From the NCBI RefSeq assembly GCF_963677195.1, contig NZ_OY781918.1:484923-548922 (forward strand): a DNA stretch of 64,000 bases, written 5' to 3'. The stretch's first letter is position 1; every line of letters begins with the position of its first letter. The notes under the pieces were generated by a model. The model did not search any database and was not told the origin of the DNA. It saw only the letters and a program-made list of their open reading frames with translations. Shown piece after piece: positions 1-8,767 of the stretch. Origin of the DNA: an uncultured Marinifilum sp. (lineage in GTDB: Bacteria > Bacteroidota > Bacteroidia > Bacteroidales > Marinifilaceae). The position numbers and the translations under genes are program-made.

Positions 1-65
1 TTTGCCTCATCGGCTTAAGCTTATATTTGCGGTTTTCTTATTATTCTCTCATTAATATTTAAGGC

Positions 66-2249
66 TTACTCACTCTTTATAAAGCGAGTGGCATAAACCT
101 GATCTTCGGTCGTAAGCTTCAATATATAAACCCCCGAAGAAAGTCCTTCCACATCTATAAATGGTAGTTCTTCTCCTTTTGCAATAGGTATTACCTTTAT
201 TAATCTTCCATTAACTCCTAATACTTCTACCCTAGTAATATCTTTGGTATTTTCAGCCAACTCAATTTTTAACCTACTTGCCACAGGATTAGGATATACT
301 ATTAGATTTTTATTACGAGCTTTAAGTTCCTCAATACCCACAGCTTGCGATTTAACTGTAATATGATATACTGTATCTTTTAAGTCATCAAAACTTCCTT
401 TTTCGGGACTAAAAATTACCGCTATTTTATAATCATCAGAAGGAACAAGTTCCTTTGTTATATCAATTGTTCGGGAAAGGGAACGACTTCCAATACGCTC
501 TGTTCGAATTTCACTGGCAACTACTGTATTGTTGTTATCAATTAATTCGATGTTTAAGCGTCCATTTTCGTAAGTCTCATATTCGAATTCAACCTTTACC
601 TCTGTTGCATCTATCTCAATTTGTGTTGGTACAGATAATATTTGTATAGCAGGCTCAATAGCATCTTCAACATTAAAATAAATATTAGGCGAAATAGATA
701 CAGCTAGCGGATCTTGCCAGTCATATCCCTTACGGTGCATATATACCTTATAGAAATAATTATTAGCTTTTGTAGTTGCCGATGAAGTTGTAACATTTAC
801 AGTAGCCACATTATTTCCAGCTCCAACATTAACACTTCCTCCCCCTAACCAACTTCCGTCGGGTTTTCTCATTTCAATGTTAATTTTACAATCTTCATCA
901 GTTTCATATTTTACATCAATAGTATAGCTTGTTTCACCAGGCTGCAATGAAGTTGGTATTCCATCTCTCCAGAGTTTTTTCTCTAAGGGCTTTTCAACAA
1001 TATTAACTATGCTTGTAAATGTTGCTAAAACCGTATCACCATCTTTAATTTCATAAACTATTTTGTAGCCATCGGCAATTTCTAATTCCAAATCAAATTC
1101 TGCAAATATAGATTTCACCCCTTTTTCAACATCAAAACTATTTTCGGCCAATTGAGCATCTGAAGAATCGTATACTTTTGCAACAACTGTTCTGTTTGCC
1201 GATGCTGAATATATTATGGTGGAAGATAAGGAACTAGATGGATAAGTTGTTACATTTTCTTCAAGTGCTTTTATATTATCTTTTTCATCGTTAAATTCTG
1301 CAGCATCTATATCTACTAATTTCCAAACTCGAACCCAGTCGTACATTACGGCTCGCTGCTCCTTTGTACGAAAGTCATTCTCAAACATCCATTCCTCTGG
1401 CTTAGGATTAGTAGCATTATTTTCATCGCTACCCCAACCATAGGTTTCCATTACAATAATTACAGGCATTGGCAAATAAAAATCACGTGCTGGTGTTATT
1501 GTTCCAAAATAAGAATTGTCGTTATAAAACATTGCCGTTTTTTCATCTTTCCACCACATTCCTACTGTATTCCACCCAAGAGGCTCCGCTAATTTGTGTG
1601 CATCTACATTACTATTTTCCGACTCGTATGGTAATTGTTCACAAGAACCACTCTCGTCGGAAAATGGTTTTGCATGCGAATTTACATGCTGGTAATTATT
1701 AAAAGATCCATCGCCATACTCATTAAATGGTCCTGTATATCCCATATTCTCGATAATATCCAACTCTGTGGCATATTTTGTATTGCAATCGTCAGAAGTA
1801 GTAGTTCTTGAATTCATAAACACACCCGATCCCATAGGAAAATCGGATGGTTTTACACGAACTTCAAAATATCCATAAGTTTGTAAAACTCTGGTATCCA
1901 TTCCTCCACCTGCAAAATAATAATCTTCACCATTTCCCCGAGCAAAACGTTCATCCTCGTAGTACCACATTGGGTTCATGCTTAAATAGTAATTATCGGA
2001 ATTGGGATCTTTATATGCTTCCAAAGTACGCTTATCAAACGATGCGGAACGTCCCCATGAATCGGATTTATCAAATACTTTCCATTTATCAATATCTGGA
2101 CTATTGGCATCAAATTCGTCACTCATTTCGTGGTTTAAAATCCAAACTTTTCCCACTGGAGGATCTGGCGGTCCTGCCATAAGAAATACATTATTCAAAC
2201 ACAATAACAGCGCAATACTGCTAATTATTTTCATAGTAGATTTTTGCAT
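66..2249 (-). CDS. Secreted GH16 galactan hydrolase (agarase/carrageenase type) with T9SS tail
   Basis: Predicted endo-acting glycoside hydrolase of family GH16. The catalytic signature ELDIIE (about E162, D164, E167 from the start chosen here) has the ExDxxE form with a beta-bulge, typical of agarases, porphyranases and kappa-carrageenases rather than the ExDxE laminarinases. The N-terminus has a signal peptide (MKIISSIALLLCLNN) followed by the catalytic domain to about residue 315, then two or three beta-sandwich-like regions, and a C-terminal sorting domain (YPNPVASRLKIE ... SGVYILKL) for type IX secretion. I place the start at MQKST (2249); a longer frame reaches 2330 but would put about 27 residues before the signal peptide. 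Exact substrate cannot be read from the sequence. It stands alone, with no SusC/D pair or sulfatase in view. Confidence 0.88.
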   Translation of the reverse strand: MQKSTMKIISSIALLLCLNNVFLMAGPPDPPVGKVWILNHEMSDEFDANSPDIDKWKVFDKSDSWGRSASFDKRTLEAYKDPNSDNYYLSMNPMWYYEDERFARGNGEDYYFAGGGMDTRVLQTYGYFEVRVKPSDFPMGSGVFMNSRTTTSDDCNTKYATELDIIENMGYTGPFNEYGDGSFNNYQHVNSHAKPFSDESGSCEQLPYESENSNVDAHKLAEPLGWNTVGMWWKDEKTAMFYNDNSYFGTITPARDFYLPMPVIIVMETYGWGSDENNATNPKPEEWMFENDFRTKEQRAVMYDWVRVWKLVDIDAAEFNDEKDNIKALEENVTTYPSSSLSSTIIYSASANRTVVAKVYDSSDAQLAENSFDVEKGVKSIFAEFDLELEIADGYKIVYEIKDGDTVLATFTSIVNIVEKPLEKKLWRDGIPTSLQPGETSYTIDVKYETDEDCKINIEMRKPDGSWLGGGSVNVGAGNNVATVNVTTSSATTKANNYFYKVYMHRKGYDWQDPLAVSISPNIYFNVEDAIEPAIQILSVPTQIEIDATEVKVEFEYETYENGRLNIELIDNNNTVVASEIRTERIGSRSLSRTIDITKELVPSDDYKIAVIFSPEKGSFDDLKDTVYHITVKSQAVGIEELKARNKNLIVYPNPVASRLKIELAENTKDITRVEVLGVNGRLIKVIPIAKGEELPFIDVEGLSSGVYILKLTTEDQVYATRFIKSE

Positions 2250-2500
2250 CAATATTAGTTTATTAATTGTAAGATTTCGATTAGTTATTACATGTAAATA
2301 AATAAAGAATCTTGTAATTGCAATAAACATATAATAAGCTTTCTGTACTCACTTAAATATTCCCCCTATATTGATACTAATTTGTCCTTTTTAAGCTTTG
2401 TTGTTTTGTATTTAAGCAATAGCTACTATGAAATAATACCTTCGAATACAGGTATTTATTTTTGATAATATTTTCCTTTAAAGATATTTTGAATTGGATA

Positions 2501-2583
2501 TTAATTAAATACATTTCCCTCTCTCATTCATTCAGTTCTTTACGGTTTACCGAAGCCAGTTCATGGCCAAACATGCGAAGTAC
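2501..2583 (-). pseudogene. Scar of a hipB-hipS locus
   Basis: Positions 2523-2583 match the 3' end of the intact hipB gene at 12344-12404 in 57 of 61 bases and translate to MFGHELASVNRKELNE followed by a stop. The ATGA overlap with the next gene is kept, and the first eight codons of a hipS-like gene (MREGNVFN against MRKGKVFY) follow before a stop at 2501-2503. Everything upstream and downstream of this is gone. It is a remnant of a second, chromosomal HipBST locus lying outside the mobile element. Confidence 0.85.
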
Positions 2584-2650
2584 TTGCACTCACTTTCAGG
2601 CAGCAATTTTGCAGCATTTTGTTTATAAATTGTTGGGCGGTCGTTTTTTA

Positions 2651-2926
2651 TTAAAATGGCAAATCTTCTATTTCATCATCTGATAAATCTGGTTTTTGTT
2701 CACTTGATTCTTCACAATCATTTGAATCTTGTTCACTGCTCATTAACCAATATTCGCCATTTCTGAAGTGGTCAAGATCAGTTGCATTTTTCTCATAAAA
2801 CTCATCTGCTGGAATACCATCTACCACATAAACCCTTCGGAATTTCATTTTACCTCCTATAAAATAGGATTCCTTTACATATTCAAGTCCTCTTTTATCT
2901 TTGTGAATTTTCTTTTTTTTCTTCAA
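2651..2926 (-). CDS. Small unknown protein with acidic tail
   Basis: A 91-residue frame with a lysine-rich start, a central segment (KFRRVYVVDGIPADEFYEKNATD) that looks like a real folded piece, and a strongly acidic C-terminus ending DDEIEDLPF. I do not recognise the family. The start is uncertain: 2926 is a TTG codon and the frame stays open without an ATG further upstream, so the 5' end may be damaged. An internal ATG at 2848 is preceded by AGGAGG only four bases away. It lies between the hipB scar and another small gene in a region full of remnants. Confidence 0.5.
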   Translation of the reverse strand: MKKKKKIHKDKRGLEYVKESYFIGGKMKFRRVYVVDGIPADEFYEKNATDLDHFRNGEYWLMSSEQDSNDCEESSEQKPDLSDDEIEDLPF

Positions 2927-2989
2927 CTTTTTGAATTCTTTTTTATTGGTATCTTTTTGAATCCTTGAATTGACATAAAATACAAAAAT

Positions 2990-3322
2990 TTATATATCTA
3001 CAACCATTAAAGTTGGCTTAAAATCAAAAGGTTCTGCAGTAAATTCGAGATTATTAGTTTCCGCAATTTGCTTAAACTTATGATAGGCTACACTTTCCAT
3101 TGCATATTCGCCACAAGAACATCCATAATCATTCAATATATCTTTAAAAAGTACTTTATCAATTCGAAAATCAGACTTCCTGTAACCACAATCTAACATA
3201 AACTTAGTAGCTGCATCTTCACTTTCTGAAATGTAGCATGCATCTTCATTATACTCGTAACATTCTTCAAATAAAATAAATCCACTAAATCCGACAACTA
3301 CATTTTGATATTCTTTTTCCAT
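2990..3322 (-). CDS. Small unknown cytosolic protein
   Basis: About 110 residues starting MEKEYQNVVVGFSG and ending TLMVVDI. The frame can be extended to 3430, but that extension runs into the neighbouring maturase fragment and encodes an unlikely cysteine-rich start (NYYCCCLLSR), so I use 3322. The protein is rich in Asp/Glu and has five cysteines; CSCGEYAM and CGYRKSDF are the most distinctive pieces. No signal peptide or membrane segment. Family not recognised; possibly a cassette gene of the kind seen inside the adjacent mobile element. Confidence 0.55.
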   Translation of the reverse strand: MEKEYQNVVVGFSGFILFEECYEYNEDACYISESEDAATKFMLDCGYRKSDFRIDKVLFKDILNDYGCSCGEYAMESVAYHKFKQIAETNNLEFTAEPFDFKPTLMVVDI

Positions 3323-3387
3323 ACGACTTAATAAACAACAACAATAATAATTAACTACGTGTAAAATACATAAATTTTCAATATGTA

Positions 3388-3861
3388 TTAAAACAATGAT
3401 GGAAATTGTTTCCGTACTGTTTCGAACCATTTAAAGGCACGGTTTACACTGGTTTTATAACGTTTGTACCTCTTTCTTGCCCAACGAATAATACGCTTAC
3501 GCAGTAACTGAAAAATCGAATGCATTTCATGTTTCCTGAACTTACCGTAGTAGTTAATCCAACCCCGAATGTAAGGGTTTAAAAACTGGGCTACTCCTAC
3601 AATGCTTTTGTAAGTCAGTCCTACGATATCCAATTCTTCCATCTTATCTGCAATACGCTTCTTTGCATTAATGCTAATAGCACAATCGTAGCCCAAGAAC
3701 AATTTTCCTGTTCTTCGTGAGGTCGTACATGGCTGGAACGAATATTTCAAAAAATCGAATTTTACTATCGAATGGTCACCTTGACGGCGATAATAACGGC
3801 AGTAAACCAATTTTGTCTTTTCCGGAAGTATTGCATCGGCGGCATAGCGTACAGAATTCAC
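3388..3861 (-). pseudogene. Group II intron reverse transcriptase/maturase, C-terminal fragment
   Basis: The fragment carries the end of the RT thumb (LPEKTKLVYCRYYRR, FDFLKYSFQP, LFLGYDCAISINAKKR) and the maturase-specific domain (LNPYIRGWINYYGKFRKHEM ... RWARKRYKRYK). The RT palm with the YxDD active site is absent: upstream of about residue 12 the frame continues into unrelated coding-like sequence (to about 3940) and then into the 130-bp repeat, so it is a 5'-truncated fusion, not an active intron. No intron 5' end or domain V/VI structure was found around it. Confidence 0.85.
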
Positions 3862-3925
3862 CGCTTTGTGCTTTAATTCACGCCACTTCTCTCTTCTTGC
3901 CTTGTGGCTAAACTCCTTTATAACC

Positions 3926-4059
3926 CCATTAATGTCGTTTATAATACCAAATAAGACTAGTAAGCTTAGTAAAATGTAATTTTGCCCATGAATCTACAAA
4001 ACAATAATAAAATAATTATCCTGATTGTTTGGAGCATTGGTAGGCTCTGGTGTGTATGT
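3926..4059. repeat. 130-bp direct repeat, copy A
   Basis: Nearly identical to 7271-7402 in the same orientation. The two copies differ by a ~10-base insertion here (near 3944-3953) and an 8-base insertion in copy B; about 124 bases align with very few other changes. The two copies bracket the ABC-3C genes. No coding frame or palindrome explains the sequence. Confidence 0.9.
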
Positions 4060-4120
4060 TTATGAGAATTGGGGCTTAGTGTCTTGTTTTAAATTGTTTG
4101 AGCTAGGGTGTTTAAGAAAA

Positions 4121-4144
4121 AAACTGCAGAATAAACTGCAGTTT
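4121..4144 (-). terminator. Intrinsic terminator after the ABC-3C operon
   Basis: A perfect 9-bp stem (AAACTGCAG / CTGCAGTTT) with a 6-base loop, followed on the minus strand by a run of T. It lies about 150 bases downstream of the ABC-3C ATPase stop codon. Confidence 0.75.
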
Positions 4145-4290
4145 TACAATATTTTTTAAAATGAGACCTCCTTAAAAACCACTTATTCCCGAATTACAAG
4201 TTCCAAAAAGTCTTGTAAAATAAATCATTCCCCATAAGCAGTAAAATAAATCTCCGCTTAGGTCAAGCCAGCGACTGTTAGCTGCGCTTT

Positions 4291-6003
4291 CTACTCCTCT
4301 ATTCTAAAGAGTTTATTATCTTCAGAAAGTTCAAGAACAAAATAATCTTCATTATTCAATTCATCTGGTAACTTGTCTTTCAATATTGAGGCAATAAATT
4401 GAATGTCACTTTTATTGACCAAGTCTGCTATTTTAACAAGTTGCTTGCCATCCATCAATTCTTTCTTATCGTTAAGAATAAAATGCATGCAAGGAATATT
4501 TTCTTCATCAGCAAAAAAAGTGTATGCGATATCAAAACATGAAATTTCTCCTTGCTTTTTTCCAGAACTAAAGTTTGTATTGAATGCACTAAACTTATAT
4601 AACCGTTGCCCCTTCTTGTTTTTAACCTTATCGTACTTTAATGCATATTTTTCATTATACAACACTTCTGAAACTGAAGAAAAGTGCTTATTAAACTTAT
4701 TTAATTGAGTTTTAACGGTAGCTTCAAAATCATCTGAGAATAATTCTTCATCTATTGATTCTAGAGTATCATTAAAGCTTTTAAGATTATCTTCAACATC
4801 ATTTAACTGTTGAACAATATTCTCGTATTCTCCTTTTAACCTATATTTTTCATTCAATTCAGCAATTAAGACTTCAAGCTCTTCGAACGAATCGCTTTTT
4901 GATATAATTTGCGATAATTCCTGTTCTTGTCCTAATAGTTTATTTAATTGAATACTGTTTTTTTTAATCTTAGATTCTAGTATAGGAAGTTCATTTGATA
5001 TGAATTTTTTCTTTTCAGTAATCATGTTGTTGTGATATGCTACCATATCTTCAAATGATTTCTGTAGTTTTCCTAAAACACTAGATGCTTGTTGGTATAT
5101 TTGATTAAGTTGACTTGTATCTATCGTCGAACTAGAATTCTCCAATTCCAATAAAGTTTCATTTATCAAATCTTTTCGAATATTCAACTTACTTATTTCT
5201 GAGCTAAGCCTGTTGATGTCGTATTTTACTTGATTTAATGCATCTAAATCTGATTCAAAATTTTCATTCAAATTAAGATTCGATTTTTTCTTGTTAAGCT
5301 CATCTATTTCGCTTTCAATTATCGCTAAAGTCGATTCGTAAGCTGATTTGGTCTGAATTTTCTCAAGTCTTTTTTTAAATGAATCTTCTTGTTTTATTTT
5401 TTCAAGTAATTCTTGTTTATTGTTTCCTTTTGTAAATTCACAACCTAATAAAAACAAATGCAAAGTTTCATATTCTGCATCTGATGTATATCTATCAAGT
5501 GTCTTTAGAGTGTTATTAATACTTAAATCCTTGTATCTAATATTGTGAGATATAATCTGCCTTAAAGTTGGTTTGTCCGATAAATGATCAGGAAAAAGAA
5601 GTTCTGTCAACTTTGTTTCGAATTCATTTTCTGTTAAATTTTCACCGTTAACTTTTCTTATTACTTTACTTTTAGCACTTAAAAAATTTCTTTCAATTAC
5701 AATTTCAGGAGCAGATTCATCATCGAGATTTTCTGTTAAAGTTAGAGCTACTAAAATATCATTGTTTATCAAATGATTTTTTACAAGTGTATAAACTTCT
5801 TTTTTGTTTTCAGGGTCTTCCCAAATATTCTTTTTATTTGCACCAAAGCAAAAATCAACCAGCTTTAAAACCGTAGTTTTTCCAACACTATTTCCTGTAA
5901 TTTTTCCTTCGCTTTTGTCAACAATTAGATTAATTCCTTTACGAAATTCAATATCTCGTATTACCGAAGCTCCTTTAGTAATTGTTAATGATTTTAAGAA
6001 CAT
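4291..6003 (-). CDS. ABC-3C system ATPase, DUF2326 type
   Basis: A 570-residue SMC/RecN-like ABC ATPase. The P-loop GNSVGKTT lies at about residues 37-44, followed by the LVDFCFGA segment typical of this family. A long coiled coil fills roughly residues 190-400, and the C-terminal domain (FSSGKKQGEISCFDIAYTFF, then MHFILNDKKELMDGKQ) matches DUF2326. It is the last gene of a three-gene operon and its start overlaps the 3' end of the MC6 gene by 10 bases. In ABC three-component systems the ATPase is thought to sense invading nucleic acid or replication intermediates and to license an effector; that role is known by prediction from genome context, not shown here. Confidence 0.85.
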   Translation of the reverse strand: MFLKSLTITKGASVIRDIEFRKGINLIVDKSEGKITGNSVGKTTVLKLVDFCFGANKKNIWEDPENKKEVYTLVKNHLINNDILVALTLTENLDDESAPEIVIERNFLSAKSKVIRKVNGENLTENEFETKLTELLFPDHLSDKPTLRQIISHNIRYKDLSINNTLKTLDRYTSDAEYETLHLFLLGCEFTKGNNKQELLEKIKQEDSFKKRLEKIQTKSAYESTLAIIESEIDELNKKKSNLNLNENFESDLDALNQVKYDINRLSSEISKLNIRKDLINETLLELENSSSTIDTSQLNQIYQQASSVLGKLQKSFEDMVAYHNNMITEKKKFISNELPILESKIKKNSIQLNKLLGQEQELSQIISKSDSFEELEVLIAELNEKYRLKGEYENIVQQLNDVEDNLKSFNDTLESIDEELFSDDFEATVKTQLNKFNKHFSSVSEVLYNEKYALKYDKVKNKKGQRLYKFSAFNTNFSSGKKQGEISCFDIAYTFFADEENIPCMHFILNDKKELMDGKQLVKIADLVNKSDIQFIASILKDKLPDELNNEDYFVLELSEDNKLFRIEE

Positions 6004-6218
6004 AATTCAACTCTCCCTTCTTTAACTTCTGCAATATTTGCAATATACAACCAATCCAAGCAAAGAATAAAGACTGAAAATGTCAGTTCCTTCATTTGTT
6101 TTACTTCTTGATAAAGGTTTACTATATCAAGTCCATTCGTTTTTTGAAGAACTTGTAATACAATTGCACCATTATAATAGATGCTATTTTCTGGGTGCAT
6201 ATTATCAGGAAGAAGCAT
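5994..6218 (-). CDS. ABC-3C middle component, MC6-like
   Basis: A 74-residue protein beginning MLLPDNMHPENSIYYNGAIVLQ and containing LTFSVFILCLDWLYIANIAEV. The pattern P-x-(4)-PENS-x-(3)-G-A-x-(2)-L-Q and the later F-x-LCLDWLY segment fit the middle component MC6 of ABC-3C systems. It overlaps both neighbours (14 bases with the SMEK gene, 10 with the ATPase), so the three are translationally coupled. Middle components are thought to link the ATPase to the partner protein. Confidence 0.75.
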   Translation of the reverse strand: MLLPDNMHPENSIYYNGAIVLQVLQKTNGLDIVNLYQEVKQMKELTFSVFILCLDWLYIANIAEVKEGRVELCS

Positions 6219-7194
6219 AATTATAATTTTGAGGGTTTTCGAATATTTTACATCTTATAAATGCATCGACAACAAGAATATCAATACATAGTTCTAATTC
6301 ATCAATAGGGATTTCTTCAAAATTAGGACTTTCAAGCACCTTTTCCTTTATTTTCTCAATAACTTCTTGAAAAACAAAATCAGCTGTACCAGAGTTTTTT
6401 AGATTACGATATTCTTTTCGAATGCTTCTCAATACCGATGTACTTTTATTAACTCCAGAAGTGTCAAATTCAGAATATTTTTCATCAACTTTTTTATAAA
6501 ACACACAATATTCATCAATTATATCTTTTGAATCCTTTAGGTCATTATGTGTGATTTTACGCTCAATTTCAAAACTATTAACAGACTCACTTTCATTTCT
6601 TTCATCCCATTTTTCTTTGGAAAGTATGTTTATTACAGAAGCAAGATTTGAATCAAGCTTAACAATATCAACTTCCCCTCCAAGCTCTTCTTTTATGAAT
6701 CTGTATACCTCTTTTATTTCAACTGCTTTTTTGCTTAAAGTTGTATTCAGCACAGAAGTAACATCAACTATGTCTGCAATAGGTACAAAAGTCAAAGAAA
6801 AGGGATTCTTAAACGTTTTTTTTCTTAAATCAGAAGCATCCTTTGAAATAGAGATGAATTTAAATGAATAACCTTTATAATTATTCAATAGTTTTTTTGA
6901 TAGAGCCGATTCAACTTTTTGTTTCGTGCAAGTTGCTGATACCTGAACAACTATCTTGTTTGTATGGTCTATTAAATCTATTGCTTCAACGTTTTGCAAC
7001 TTTGCATTTAAATTCTCAAGCGAATAGCCATACAATAAATTTAAAAGGTGCAAATAGAAATTCTCTGAATGTAAATGCAAGTCTAATATATTCAGCTTTC
7101 CCCTAGTTTCAATCCTCCTTGCTAAAACATGGAGTTCTTTTTCTATGTAATTGAAATAAAGGTTTCTATTCATTTTTTCTAATTGTTTTTGCAA
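6205..7194 (-). CDS. ABC-3C partner protein with SMEK domain
   Basis: A 329-residue protein. Residues about 10-90 carry the SMEK-domain pattern: NLYFNYIEKELHVLARRIE, GKLNILDLHLHSENFYLHLL, LLYGYSLENLNA, AIDLIDHTNKIVVQVSAT. This domain occurs as the N-terminal module of effectors in ABC-3C conflict systems. The C-terminal half (about 190-329) is helical and I do not recognise a nuclease or other effector motif in it. It is the first gene of the operon. The combination SMEK + MC6 + DUF2326 ATPase makes the assignment solid even though each protein alone would be less clear. Confidence 0.8.
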   Translation of the reverse strand: MQKQLEKMNRNLYFNYIEKELHVLARRIETRGKLNILDLHLHSENFYLHLLNLLYGYSLENLNAKLQNVEAIDLIDHTNKIVVQVSATCTKQKVESALSKKLLNNYKGYSFKFISISKDASDLRKKTFKNPFSLTFVPIADIVDVTSVLNTTLSKKAVEIKEVYRFIKEELGGEVDIVKLDSNLASVINILSKEKWDERNESESVNSFEIERKITHNDLKDSKDIIDEYCVFYKKVDEKYSEFDTSGVNKSTSVLRSIRKEYRNLKNSGTADFVFQEVIEKIKEKVLESPNFEEIPIDELELCIDILVVDAFIRCKIFENPQNYNYASS

Positions 7195-7270
7195 ATATAC
7201 TTAAAATGTTTTCATCTCTAATTTTAATGCACTACTGTTTCTTGCATTGTTTACAACTCACTTATAAGCT

Positions 7271-7402
7271 CCATTAATGTCGTTTATAAGACTAGTAAGC
7301 TTAGTAAAATGTAATTTTGCCCATGAATCTACAAAACAATAATAAATTAACAAAATAATTATCCTGATTGTTTGGAGCATTGGTAGGCTCTGGTGTGTAT
7401 GT
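7271..7402. repeat. 130-bp direct repeat, copy B
   Basis: Second copy of the repeat at 3926-4059, same orientation. It lies between the start of the ABC-3C operon and the left end of the integrated element. With copy A it frames a 3.2-kb block holding only the defence genes. Confidence 0.9.
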
Positions 7403-7501
7403 GTTGTATGAGTAAAGATATTCTTTTTTGATCCCAGACCAACTTTTGAAACTGATCCCCTAAAATTGAGATTGTTTTTGCGCCCAATTTACTCCATAAA
7501 A

Positions 7502-7534
7502 AAAGCAGTTAGTTGATAATCAACTAACTGCTTT
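7502..7534 (-). terminator. Displaced terminator of the tRNA-Gly/tRNA-Leu operon
   Basis: Perfect 16-bp stem with a single-base loop, followed on the minus strand by seven T. It lies 8 bases beyond the 25-bp tRNA-Leu fragment at 7542-7566, which is where the tRNA terminator should be if the 24-kb element were removed. Confidence 0.85.
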
Positions 7535-7541
7535 CACCCTG

Positions 7542-7566
7542 AGTACCCGGGGCGGGACTTGAACCC
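7542..7566. repeat. Attachment-site core, left end of the element
   Basis: An exact 25-bp copy of 31512-31536, which is the 3' end (T-arm and acceptor strand) of the intact tRNA-Leu gene plus two bases. The sequence diverges immediately on the inner side, as expected for attL/attR of a tyrosine-recombinase element that targets a tRNA 3' end. Confidence 0.93.
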
Positions 7567-7616
7567 AACTCCATATATTGCTTAATACCAATAGCTTACA
7601 AATATTATTTTAAGAG

Positions 7617-7634
7617 GGTGTCGATATTGTCCCT
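7617..7634. repeat. Candidate integrase arm-type site, left
   Basis: The 18-mer GGTGTCGATATTGTCCCT matches 31392-31409 in 16 of 18 bases, in the same orientation, and lies 51 bases inside the left core repeat. Confidence 0.6.
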
Positions 7635-7774
7635 CCAACAACTTTCAATTCATTATTAATACACCAATAAAGGTATCAATTTATCATGATTCCTTCAAAT
7701 AATATTACTGTTTTTAGCTCCCCTTTAGAATTTATAAATGCTATTGTAGCATACAAATATTATAAAAAACACTC

Positions 7775-8767
7775 TTAGCTTCCTTCTAAATTCCAATTTA
7801 TATTCCATTCAATTTTTTCAAATCGTTGACTTACTTCGTTTATTCTTGCCAATATTTCAGATTCTGGAGGCAAAGTTCCAAAAACTAATTCTTTAAAAAC
7901 ACCATTATAAGTTTCAGATAGCTGCAACCATGTATTTTTAGGATCTTTAAATATCAAAGCTTCAATTGGATGATGTTTAAGCCAATTGTTATTGTTTCTA
8001 AAACTTTCTACATCTGCCTCTGCAACTTTTATCAATAGTTTTTCAAAGTCCTCTGAGTAGAAAAAATGATTCAATTTTTTTTCTGATAGGAGCAGGTGAA
8101 TATCATAAGTATGCCGGATCTTATTTCTTAAATCTCCAATTGGATTTTTTGTATGGGAGAAACGAACCAGACTCATTATTTTCTCGCATAATGTACGTTT
8201 GGGATCCAATACCAAAACAGTAAATGGATATAAATCATATTCTTTAGCAACTTCTTCTTGCCCTGTCTCTTTCATCATTTCAAAAACAAAAGAACTTACA
8301 CTTATCGGTTTATATGGTTCATAGCTCCCCAACCATGTAGCTTCAACTATTATTGCATCTCTCACCTGTCCAAAGTTCCCCTCAAATTCCTGTGTAAAAG
8401 AATGTGCAGTTTTTCTAATCATTCCTTTCTTGTTCGTTATTTCAGGCATTTCAACCTCAGGTAATTCATCAACGATAGCTGCACTTACTTCTTTTAGTAT
8501 ATTTTTTAGTTGATTTCCACTTTCATTGCCATCTTTAATCAGAACAAGGTCAATATCTTCTGAAAATCTTTGAATAAGGTTAAAACATTTTGATAAAGCA
8601 GTACCTCCTTTAAAAATAACTCTGTCAGCTATTGAGCTAGAATAAATTCGATGCAGAGCCAGTGTAACCCAATAATCCTTCTCTATATAGATTTCTGGCA
8701 AATTCATCTTCTGAGCAGTAAAGGCAATGGCGTCTTTAAATAATTCGTTATTTGTATGAAGCTTCAT
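7775..8767 (-). CDS. abiEii: AbiEii-type nucleotidyltransferase toxin
   Basis: A 330-residue member of the AbiEii/AbiGii (DUF1814) nucleotidyltransferase family. The nucleotidyltransferase signature is clear near residues 50-80: FKGGTALSK followed by FSEDIDLVLI. The conserved DPKRTLCEKIMSLVR segment lies in the middle of the protein. In known AbiE type IV toxin-antitoxin systems this protein blocks growth (for some members by modifying tRNA acceptor ends) and gives phage abortive infection. It overlaps the antitoxin gene by 4 bases (ATGA) and is translated after it. It is the left-most gene of the mobile element. Confidence 0.9.
   Translation of the reverse strand: MKLHTNNELFKDAIAFTAQKMNLPEIYIEKDYWVTLALHRIYSSSIADRVIFKGGTALSKCFNLIQRFSEDIDLVLIKDGNESGNQLKNILKEVSAAIVDELPEVEMPEITNKKGMIRKTAHSFTQEFEGNFGQVRDAIIVEATWLGSYEPYKPISVSSFVFEMMKETGQEEVAKEYDLYPFTVLVLDPKRTLCEKIMSLVRFSHTKNPIGDLRNKIRHTYDIHLLLSEKKLNHFFYSEDFEKLLIKVAEADVESFRNNNNWLKHHPIEALIFKDPKNTWLQLSETYNGVFKELVFGTLPPESEILARINEVSQRFEKIEWNINWNLEGS

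Noticed and set aside
2651..2926. A frameshift joining the 91-aa frame to an upstream ATG frame starting MSIQGFKKIPIKK near 2972
   Set aside because: The upstream frame ends after 17 codons. It could indicate a damaged start, but there is no homologue to compare, so it is only noted.
3926..4059. The 130-bp repeat as the 5' end of a group II intron
   Set aside because: It lies upstream of the maturase fragment, but has no GTGYG-type intron start and recurs at 7271 without a maturase.
4059..4290. An attC-like site behind the ABC-3C operon (GCAGCTAAC near 4271-4279)
   Set aside because: Only one box is present, no complementary arm was found, and no matching GTTAGCTGC box starts the module.
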